DNA from: 1-14-0-10-37-14 sp037130845
GTDB lineage: Bacteria; Patescibacteriota; Patescibacteriia; Patescibacteriales; Patescibacteriaceae
Reading direction: 5' to 3'
DNA length: 64,000 nucleotides
NCBI GenBank assembly: GCA_037130845.1
Contig: JBAXSE010000006.1
Location: forward strand, 1-64,000
Shown here: piece by piece, positions 49,671 through 55,927 of the stretch
How positions within the stretch are numbered: position 1 is the stretch's first letter
Layout: every line of letters begins with the position of its first letter
Notes under the pieces: model-generated
What the model was told of the DNA's origin: nothing
Seen by the model: only the letters and a program-made list of their open reading frames with translations
Database searches by the model: none
Position numbers and translations under genes: made by a program

Positions 49671-51047
49671 TTAATGACGGGCCATTTGGGCCGGTAGATT
49701 AAGATGTGTATAAGTCTTGCCGGAGCGCTTTAAGATGATAGTAGCGGGTCCGATAGACTGAGCATTGATCCTGGAGTTGGTTAGGCTGGCGGTTTGAGCT
49801 TGGCCGCCGTTTAAGCTGGACGGCACTTCGCCAACGGCGAAGTCGTTAGTTGTTTCGACAAAGCAATAGCCAGAGTTATAAACATCAGAGCCGGGTGCAA
49901 CAGCCAGTCCGACGGCGGCATGATTGGCGTTGGGCAAATCGATAAATGCGGCGCCGTAGCCCAGTTTCCTTAAGACATCTACTAATAACAGCGCTTTGTC
50001 GGAACAGACGCCTTGTCCTCTTTCCAGTGTTTCGAAAGGATGATTAATTTTTGAGCCTGGCGCGTTTAGATTGGCTGCTCTGTTGTGGTCGTAGCTAAGG
50101 GCATTTTGCACAAACTTGATTGCCAGTTCAGCTGTTTGGTCATCGCTTAGCTTGCGTCTGGAAGCAATAGCTTTCAATTGTCCGACTAGATCGTCTACTG
50201 CTTGATCACCCGGCAACTTATTTAAGAATTTCTCATAATAAGAATCTTTGTTGCCTTTGTAATCAGGGGCGCGTTGCGCGTAGGCTGTTTTTAGAGCCGG
50301 GTCGAAGCTCAGTTTGACGGTTTCGGTTTGCCCGTTGTATTTCCAGCTATAGCTGGCTTTTTTGGCATTGGGCGATACAGGTGCCGGTTTAGCCTGGGCC
50401 GTATCCTTATTTTGGATAGGCGGCGGGCTATAGGGATTTTGTATCGGCTTGGCCGTATCCTGAATCGGTTGATTCGGGTTATTGTCGGGCGACGGTGTAT
50501 TGTCGGGTGATTTAACCTCCGGCGAATCATTTGGAGAGCTGTTGTTCAGGCTGTTGGGCCTGATAGTTTCCATCGGTTCCTCAAATGACTCGGTCCTTTG
50601 CAAATAAGTCTTTTGCAAGGGCCTGATGACGGTGAAGTAAGTTGCTGTCGCACCAAGAATAACCAGAATCACTACTACGATAATTAGCAACGCCTTATTT
50701 TCTTGCAAAACGTTAGCTTTGGCGTTTCTTAGTTCGGTCTGAAAACTTTCGTTGGCTTGTTGGTTGGCTGCGGCAGCGGCGGTAGCTGCGGCTGCAGCTC
50801 GTGTTGCTTGCGCGGCAGCTTCGCGGCTAGCTTCCTGAAAGCTAGTCTGACGCTGGTTTACTTGGTTAAAGCGTTGGTTATTGACTGCTTGTTCAGCGGC
50901 CAAAGCGTCTCTAACTGCCTTTAATTTGGCGTCTATGTCAGCTTGCTGCTTATCGTAAGCTTTTTGCCATTTATCTTGCTTGGCATCGGCGTCACTTTTG
51001 GGTGGCGCGCCAGTATCTTCCGTATTCGTTTTAGTCTTGCGGACCAT
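49671..51047 (-). CDS. Membrane protein with external transglutaminase-like domain
   Basis: A 458-residue protein. A charged, Ala/Gln-rich coiled coil covers about residues 20-110, a transmembrane helix about 118-142, and a Pro/Asn/Ser-rich linker about 155-225. A transglutaminase-like domain runs to the end, with 'GQGVCSDKALLLVDVLRKLGY' carrying the presumed catalytic Cys and 'NANHAAVGL' the His. The domain is paralogous to that in the lipoprotein at 12501. The N-terminus should be cytoplasmic and the enzyme domain outside. The ATG at 51047 is preceded at six bases by GGAG, one of the few clear Shine-Dalgarno sites here; an in-frame TTG at 51059 is unlikely. It is driven by a consensus promoter. 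Confidence 0.78.
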   Translation of the reverse strand: MVRKTKTNTEDTGAPPKSDADAKQDKWQKAYDKQQADIDAKLKAVRDALAAEQAVNNQRFNQVNQRQTSFQEASREAAAQATRAAAAATAAAAANQQANESFQTELRNAKANVLQENKALLIIVVVILVILGATATYFTVIRPLQKTYLQRTESFEEPMETIRPNSLNNSSPNDSPEVKSPDNTPSPDNNPNQPIQDTAKPIQNPYSPPPIQNKDTAQAKPAPVSPNAKKASYSWKYNGQTETVKLSFDPALKTAYAQRAPDYKGNKDSYYEKFLNKLPGDQAVDDLVGQLKAIASRRKLSDDQTAELAIKFVQNALSYDHNRAANLNAPGSKINHPFETLERGQGVCSDKALLLVDVLRKLGYGAAFIDLPNANHAAVGLAVAPGSDVYNSGYCFVETTNDFAVGEVPSSLNGGQAQTASLTNSRINAQSIGPATIILKRSGKTYTHLNLPAQMARH

Positions 51048-51082
51048 TATAAACTCCAATTATTAATGTACAAATTGAGTCT

Positions 51083-51111
51083 ATTATAGCATATAATTGA
51101 CAAGATGTCAA
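51083..51111 (-). promoter_or_regulatory. Consensus sigma70-type promoter (TTGACA-17-TATAAT)
   Basis: On the minus strand TTGACA (51111-51106) and TATAAT (51088-51083) are both perfect and exactly 17 bases apart. It drives the transglutaminase-like gene with a leader of about 30 bases. Confidence 0.9.
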
Positions 51112-51116
51112 GGATA

Positions 51117-51145
51117 TTGACAGATTAAGGCTAATGTTAGATAAT
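51117..51145 (+). promoter_or_regulatory. Near-consensus promoter of uvrC (TTGACA-17-GATAAT)
   Basis: TTGACA (51117-51122) and GATAAT (51140-51145) are separated by 17 bases. The -10 box ends eight bases before the ATG, so the transcript is almost leaderless. It is back to back with the minus-strand promoter at 51083-51111, five bases away. Confidence 0.8.
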
Positions 51146-51153
51146 AAAGCTAT

Positions 51154-52422
51154 ATGTTAACTAGTCAAAATATTAAGGATTTAGGCCTGCCGGCCACCCC
51201 CGGCTCTTACCAGTTTTTTAACTCTAAGGGCCAGATTATTTATGTGGGCAAGGCGGTCAATCTGCTGGCCCGGGTGTCCAGCTATTGGCGGGATTCGGCT
51301 AATCTGACCCCGGCTAAGGCTCGCATGTTAACCGAAATTGAACGGGTAGAGTGGAAAACAGTTGATTCGGAAATCGAGGCCTTGCTCTTGGAGGCCAACC
51401 TGATCAAGAAATACCAGCCGGCTTATAATGTGTTATTGCGCGACGATAAGCGCTTTAGCTATATCAAAGTCAGCCTGGAGGACGAAGTGCCAGGCCTTTT
51501 TGCCGTGCGCCAGCTGGACCAGTCGGGCAAATACTACGGCCCTTTCGTTTCTGGCCGGGCGGTGAGGGAAACCCTCAAAGCCTTGCGCCGCATCTGGCCC
51601 TATTGCACTACCCGCAAAGTGGCGGCCAAGCCTTGCTTCTATTATCAGATCGGGCGCTGCTTGGGCGCTTGCGGCGGCCTAGTTACGCGAGCCGAATATA
51701 TGAAGCAGGTTATCAAGCCCATTATTGCTTTCTTGGACGGCAAGAAGGACAAAGTGGTGGCGGATATGGAGAGGCAGGCCAAGCGTCTGGCTAAGGCCGG
51801 CGATGAAGAAGGAGCCGCTAGGATTAATTGGCAGATTAGGAATATGCGCGAAGTGTTGGAGGGCACTCGTGTCTTGAGCGTGGGTGAAAAATATGAAAAC
51901 GATGTAGTGGAGCTGGCCAAGGTCTTGCAGTTAGCCAAAGTGCCACAACGCATCGAGGGTTATGATTTGTCTAATATCTTCAGCCAGCAGGCGGTCGGTT
52001 CGATGGTGGTCTTTGCCGGCGGCGAGCCGGATAAGAGCCAATACCGCAAGTTTAAAATAAAAGGTTCGGTCTTGGGCGATACCGAGATGCTGTCCGAAAT
52101 CTTTGAGCGCCGTTTGGGCAATGATTGGCCTTTGCCTGATTTAATTATCATCGACGGCGGTAAAGCCCAGCTTAATACTGTCACTAGGATTTTAAAAAAA
52201 CATAAGCTGGATATACTGGCCATTTCTATCTCCAAAGGCGAGGGCCTGCGTTCGGCCATGGCGCCGGACAAGCTGTTCTTCCCGGGCCAAGCCCTGCCCC
52301 TGGAACTGCCCTTGGCCTCGCCCGCTTTGCACCTGGTCAAGCGGGTGCGCGACGAAGCGCACAGGTTTGCTATCGGCTTTCACCGTGACGCGAGGAGTAA
52401 ACACTTCTTATCAGGCGGTTAA
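51154..52422 (+). CDS. uvrC: UvrC excinuclease subunit, short form
   Basis: Nucleotide excision repair nuclease that cuts on both sides of the lesion after loading by UvrB. The 422-residue protein has a GIY-YIG domain (about 10-95, 'GSYQFFNSKGQIIYVGKA'), a cysteine-containing middle ('KPCFYYQIGRCLGACGG'), a UVR motif (about 195-235, 'DEEGAARINWQIRNMREVL') and the RNase H-like second nuclease domain (about 265-420, 'EGYDLSNI', 'LIIIDGGKAQLN', 'RDEAHRFAI'). The usual length is about 600 residues; the C-terminal helix-hairpin-helix pair is missing and the stop falls right after the nuclease domain. It is divergent from the transglutaminase-like gene. Confidence 0.92.
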   Translation: MLTSQNIKDLGLPATPGSYQFFNSKGQIIYVGKAVNLLARVSSYWRDSANLTPAKARMLTEIERVEWKTVDSEIEALLLEANLIKKYQPAYNVLLRDDKRFSYIKVSLEDEVPGLFAVRQLDQSGKYYGPFVSGRAVRETLKALRRIWPYCTTRKVAAKPCFYYQIGRCLGACGGLVTRAEYMKQVIKPIIAFLDGKKDKVVADMERQAKRLAKAGDEEGAARINWQIRNMREVLEGTRVLSVGEKYENDVVELAKVLQLAKVPQRIEGYDLSNIFSQQAVGSMVVFAGGEPDKSQYRKFKIKGSVLGDTEMLSEIFERRLGNDWPLPDLIIIDGGKAQLNTVTRILKKHKLDILAISISKGEGLRSAMAPDKLFFPGQALPLELPLASPALHLVKRVRDEAHRFAIGFHRDARSKHFLSGG

Positions 52423-52515
52423 GTCTGGTCGAAATTGACACATGAGTTTTAACTTATCTCGTTATGAGCCGTAGCTCCGCCTCCATAGTAAGGTGGTTTG
52501 GGTGAAGGTAAAAGA

Positions 52516-52542
52516 AAAAGCATAGGCTGTGCCTATGCTTTT
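52516..52542. terminator. Bidirectional terminator between uvrC and membrane protein gene
   Basis: AAAAGCATAGGC and GCCTATGCTTTT enclose TGT; the A and T runs are part of the stem ends. Perfect pairing. Confidence 0.85.
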
Positions 52543-52544
52543 GG

Positions 52545-53270
52545 TTAATTCCGCATTGGATTAGCGGTCATGATTTTTTTCCAGGTCTGGGCGACTGCTT
52601 GGTCGGCCGGCTGGGCTAGAGTACCTTTGTTGATGCGCTCGAACAGCCCTGGGATAATGCAACGAGCGTTATCCAGGAGAGCCAAGATGTTATCATGGAA
52701 CTTTTTGGCATGCAGGCCTTTGGCTAGCTTGATGTCGGTGAAACTTTGGCTCAGATCGGGCCATAGCTCATCTCGAAGTTCAGCTAAGCTGCGGCAGTAA
52801 TTGTCCATCAAGTCCAGGTCGACTTCGTCCAGAGTCTGCTTGAGGCAGGCCTCGGGAATCGAGCCGCAGAGCTGGCTGATCGAAGTGATGTCCCAGAAGC
52901 TGAGCGGATTATCAACTTTGGTCTTGGCTCGGAATTCACTATAGCTATGTTCCAGCCCCAACAGCTCCAGTTCGAAGCGGTTGTAGATGGCGGTCAGCTG
53001 TTCCGAGGCTTGCTTGACGGCATAGAAGAAATACCGTTCAAAATTGGTAGCCAGCTTGTTATATAGCCAAGTGCCGACAATGCTTAGTGCCTGCGCCACT
53101 AGAATCTTGTCAATCAAGGAGGGTATCAAGCGAAAGATAGCGACCACAGCGGCGATGCCAGCCAGGATGAAGAGCAGATTTGTCAGCTGGTAAAGGCTGT
53201 AGCAATGGTCCAGGCGCTTAGCCAGTTTCGGATCATAGTCCAGAGTAGATGCCATGTATAAACCGATCAT
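52545..53270 (-). CDS. Membrane protein of unknown function
   Basis: A 241-residue protein with two adjacent hydrophobic segments (about residues 30-50 and 55-72) and a mostly helical, charged C-terminal part of about 165 residues. I recognise no family or catalytic motif. Starts at 53270 and 53255 are both ATG, and neither has a Shine-Dalgarno. A minus-strand TATAAT (53298-53293) lies 22 bases upstream of the first. It is convergent with uvrC and follows uvrB on the same strand, separated by two palindromes. Confidence 0.65.
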   Translation of the reverse strand: MIGLYMASTLDYDPKLAKRLDHCYSLYQLTNLLFILAGIAAVVAIFRLIPSLIDKILVAQALSIVGTWLYNKLATNFERYFFYAVKQASEQLTAIYNRFELELLGLEHSYSEFRAKTKVDNPLSFWDITSISQLCGSIPEACLKQTLDEVDLDLMDNYCRSLAELRDELWPDLSQSFTDIKLAKGLHAKKFHDNILALLDNARCIIPGLFERINKGTLAQPADQAVAQTWKKIMTANPMRN

Positions 53271-53330
53271 TAATGAACAAAATAGTACTTATATTATACC
53301 TATTTTTACAGATTTGTCAATAGCAATTTT

Positions 53331-53350
53331 ATCCCTGCGAAGGCAGGGAT
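53331..53350. repeat. Short GC-rich palindrome (TCCCTGC type)
   Basis: ATCCCTGC and GCAGGGAT enclose GAAG. It is the same core as at 22944-22961. Confidence 0.65.
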
Positions 53351-53431
53351 CCTGGACCCGTTTTATTATTTATAAGTCTAATATTCAGCTAAAGTTATTG
53401 ATATATCTAGGTGTATGGATTAAATGGAAAG

Positions 53432-53471
53432 ATCCCTGCCGGAGTCTACCCGACAGCTGGCGGGCAGGGAT
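53432..53471. repeat. Larger TCCCTGC-type palindrome abutting the uvrB stop
   Basis: ATCCCTGCC and GGCAGGGAT are the outer arms, and the inner part has further partial pairing (CCCGACAGCTGGCGGG). It ends three bases before the uvrB stop codon (TAA on the minus strand, 53477-53475), so it occupies the start of the uvrB 3' region. Confidence 0.7.
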
Positions 53472-53474
53472 AAA

Positions 53475-55292
53475 TTATGCGTCGCCCATACTAATCCCCT
53501 TAGAACTGGTAGAATGAGGCGTGATATGATGTTTTTTGTTGTAATCCAGCTGGATATTGCGGCGGCGTTCGGTTTCGTGCATGGCGATGGCCATAGCCGG
53601 AGTGATCTTGTCGCCGTACATAATGACTTGGCCGTGCTCGTGGCGGGCGGCCCGGCCCATGGTCTGGATGAGCGAGGTGGCGGTGCGCAGGAAGCCGGCC
53701 ATGTCGGCGTTGAGAATGGCCACCAGCGAGACCTCGGGCAGGTCTAGGCCTTCGCGCAGCAGGTTGATGCCGATCAAGACATCGTATTTACCGCTCTTGA
53801 GGTCGGCCAGGATATCGAGGCGTTCCAATGATTTTATTTCGGAGTGTAAGTAGGTTGATTTGATGCCGGCTTCGTAGAGATATTCGGACAGTTCTTCGGC
53901 CATGCGTTTGGTTAGAGTGACCGCCAGGGTGCGCTCGTTGTGGGCGGCGCGGACGCGGATTTCGGCCATCAGGTCTTGGATCTGGTTGGCGGTAGGGCGC
54001 AAGAATATTTCCGGATCTACCAGACCGGTGGGACGGATGACCTGTTCGGCCACTTGTTTGGATTTGTGCATCTCGTAGTCGGACGGTGTGGCAGAGACGT
54101 AGATGGCTTGGTTGATCTTGGCATTGAACTCGCGGAAGTTGAGCGGCCGGTTGTCGATGGCGCTGGGCAAGCGCCAGCCGAATTCCACCAGGGTAGTCTT
54201 GCGGCTCTGGTCGCCGGCGAACATGCCGCGGATCTGTGGCAGGGTAACATGCGATTCGTCTACGAACATCAGGAAGTCGTCCGGGAAGTAGTCCAACAGC
54301 ACGTCCGGCGCCGAGCCGGGGGAGCGCAGGGAAAGCTGGCGTGAATAATTCTCGATGCCGTTGCAGTAGCCCATCGATTCCATCATCTCCAAGTCGTAGT
54401 TGGTCTTGCGTTCCAGGCGGTAGGCCTCGACGAATTTCTCGGCCTTCTTCAGTTCGTCCAGGCGCTGGACCAGTTCGGCGCGGATGCGGGCAATAGCTTC
54501 GGCCAGCTGCAGTTCGGGCGTCATAAAATGTTTGGCGGGTAAAATTTTGAGGTGATCGATGCTTTGGCCATGTGAGTTGCGCAAAGTTTCGATCCAACCG
54601 CCTGAGCCGGGCGTGATGCGGAAGCGGATGATATTTTCAATCACCTCGCCGAAAAAAGACAGTCGGATGACTTCTTCGCCGGTAGGTAAGTGGATGTCTA
54701 CATTTTCGCCTTTGACGCGGAAGGTGCCGCGTTTCAATTCAATATCATCGCGTTCGTATTGGATGCGGATCAGGTCGCGCAGGGCCGAGTTGCGCTTGAT
54801 GGTCTGCCCTTTGGTATATTCCAAAGACAGATTGTCGTAGTTAACCTTTTCGCCCAGCCCGTAGATGCAGGAGACCGAGGCCACAATAATGACGTCTTTG
54901 CGGGTCATCAGCGCTTGGGTGGCGGAGTGGCGCAGGCGGTCGATCTCTTCGTTGATTTGTGATTCCTTTTCGATGTAGGTATCGGTGTGGGGGATGTAGG
55001 CTTCGGGCTGGTAGTAGTCGTAGTATGACACGAAATAATGCACAGCTGCCTCGGGGAAGAAATTCTTGAATTCGCTGTAGAGCTGGGCCGCCAGCGTCTT
55101 GTTATGGGAGATGATGAGGGTCGGCTTCTGCACCTGTTCGATGACCTTAGCCATGGTAAAGGTTTTGCCCGAGCCGGTCACGCCTAAAAGCGTCTGGTGT
55201 TCGTAACCTTTTTTGAGGCCGTCCACCAGAGTAGCGATTGCTTGGGGCTGATCGCCCGTGGGCGAGAAGTTTGCTTTTACTTGAAAACCCAT
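53475..55292 (-). CDS. uvrB: UvrB excinuclease subunit lacking C-terminal UVR motif
   Basis: Damage-verifying helicase-like subunit of nucleotide excision repair. It starts 'MGFQVKANFSPTGDQPQAI' as in the family. Walker A is 'GVTGSGKTFTMA', the DNA-clamping beta-hairpin region is 'YYDYYQPEAYIPHTDTYI', the motif II equivalent is 'VDESHVTLPQI' and motif VI is 'IQTMGRAARH'. The protein is 605 residues, against the usual 660-700. After 'NKKHHITPHSTSSKG' it stops, so the acidic linker and the UVR coiled coil that contacts UvrC are missing. The frame is open upstream to 55346, but that stretch contains a terminator, so 55292 is the start. Confidence 0.94.
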   Translation of the reverse strand: MGFQVKANFSPTGDQPQAIATLVDGLKKGYEHQTLLGVTGSGKTFTMAKVIEQVQKPTLIISHNKTLAAQLYSEFKNFFPEAAVHYFVSYYDYYQPEAYIPHTDTYIEKESQINEEIDRLRHSATQALMTRKDVIIVASVSCIYGLGEKVNYDNLSLEYTKGQTIKRNSALRDLIRIQYERDDIELKRGTFRVKGENVDIHLPTGEEVIRLSFFGEVIENIIRFRITPGSGGWIETLRNSHGQSIDHLKILPAKHFMTPELQLAEAIARIRAELVQRLDELKKAEKFVEAYRLERKTNYDLEMMESMGYCNGIENYSRQLSLRSPGSAPDVLLDYFPDDFLMFVDESHVTLPQIRGMFAGDQSRKTTLVEFGWRLPSAIDNRPLNFREFNAKINQAIYVSATPSDYEMHKSKQVAEQVIRPTGLVDPEIFLRPTANQIQDLMAEIRVRAAHNERTLAVTLTKRMAEELSEYLYEAGIKSTYLHSEIKSLERLDILADLKSGKYDVLIGINLLREGLDLPEVSLVAILNADMAGFLRTATSLIQTMGRAARHEHGQVIMYGDKITPAMAIAMHETERRRNIQLDYNKKHHITPHSTSSKGISMGDA

Positions 55293-55307
55293 ATGATTTA
55301 AAGTTTG

Positions 55308-55331
55308 AAAAAGGGGCCCATAATGAGCCCC
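55308..55331 (-). terminator. Intrinsic terminator or attenuator before uvrB
   Basis: On the minus strand GGGGCTCA and TGGGCCCC pair fully around TTA and are followed by five T residues, 16 bases before the uvrB ATG. It would end transcripts of the small upstream gene and may limit read-through into uvrB. Confidence 0.75.
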
Positions 55332-55346
55332 TGTATCTGATTGCAT

Positions 55347-55571
55347 CTAAATAGTCTGGAGAAATACGGCACCGCTGAGGCGGACCAAACATAAATTGGC
55401 TACTTTGCGTTTGTAGGATTTCTTTTGCATCTTGTCATCGATAGCCTCGTCTTCCGTGTGATAGCTTTCGCTCATCATTCTTTTGCTTAATCTGCGTTCT
55501 TTCCTGGTTAGCAATCTCTTGATAGAGTGAGCTTTTGCTGTTCTTACCGTCTTACCGAAATTCCATTTCAT
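55347..55571 (-). CDS. Small basic protein, unknown
   Basis: A 74-residue, strongly basic protein ('KRLLTRKERRLSKRMM', 'KMQKKSYKRKV') with a hydrophobic C-terminal tail. No family is recognised; the charge suggests nucleic-acid or ribosome contact, which is only a guess. The ATG at 55571 has GGAGAAGG two bases upstream on the minus strand, a much better start than the ATG at 55595. It is followed by a terminator and then uvrB. A GAGTA-loop hairpin lies about 150 bases upstream on the same strand. Confidence 0.5.
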   Translation of the reverse strand: MKWNFGKTVRTAKAHSIKRLLTRKERRLSKRMMSESYHTEDEAIDDKMQKKSYKRKVANLCLVRLSGAVFLQTI

Positions 55572-55717
55572 AACCTTCTCCGAAAATTTGAACAAATATT
55601 AGATTATCATAAAGAACCGTTGTGGTTTCTCCTATTTGCAGTCTCTCATAGTTAGTAGGCGTTTGTCAAGTGTTTTTTGACAGAATGCTTGATTTTGTTT
55701 ATATTTATCATATATTT

Positions 55718-55738
55718 ATCCCCTGTACTCCAGGGGAT
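55718..55738 (-). promoter_or_regulatory. GAGTA-loop hairpin upstream of small basic gene
   Basis: Read on the minus strand, ATCCCCTG and CAGGGGAT enclose GAGTA and are followed by AAATATATG. It has the same loop and stem length as the elements at 16041 and 55873 but a different stem sequence. The rest of 55740-55870 holds no gene or clear hairpin. Confidence 0.6.
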
Positions 55739-55872
55739 CTCCCCACGAGGGCTAATACATATAATCCAAAAATTTGACAATAGAGTCGCGAGAAGTGAAA
55801 TGTCGATATTCTTGGTTCGGAAATGCCGTATACGATTATTTGTATACTAAGGCCTGACTATTTATTTAGGAG

Positions 55873-55893
55873 ATCCACGGGAGTACCGTGGAT
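55873..55893 (+). promoter_or_regulatory. GAGTA-loop hairpin in ileS leader
   Basis: ATCCACGG and CCGTGGAT enclose GAGTA, followed by AAATACG. It lies about 25-35 bases before the ileS start. No T-box features (specifier loop or the AGGGTGG antiterminator bulge) accompany it. Confidence 0.65.
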
Positions 55894-55927
55894 AAATACG
55901 TAATACCGGGGATAAATGCATCATATT

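Noticed and set aside
53788..54597. 269-codon alternative frame within uvrB
   Set aside because: Arg/Pro-rich shadow frame overlapping clear UvrB motifs.
55293..55346. N-terminal extension of UvrB from an upstream ATG
   Set aside because: The added stretch contains a complete intrinsic terminator, and the family N-terminus begins at 55292.
55740..55915. T-box riboswitch in the ileS leader
   Set aside because: The 170 bases contain no specifier loop, AGGGTGG box or T-tract terminator; only the GAGTA hairpin is seen.
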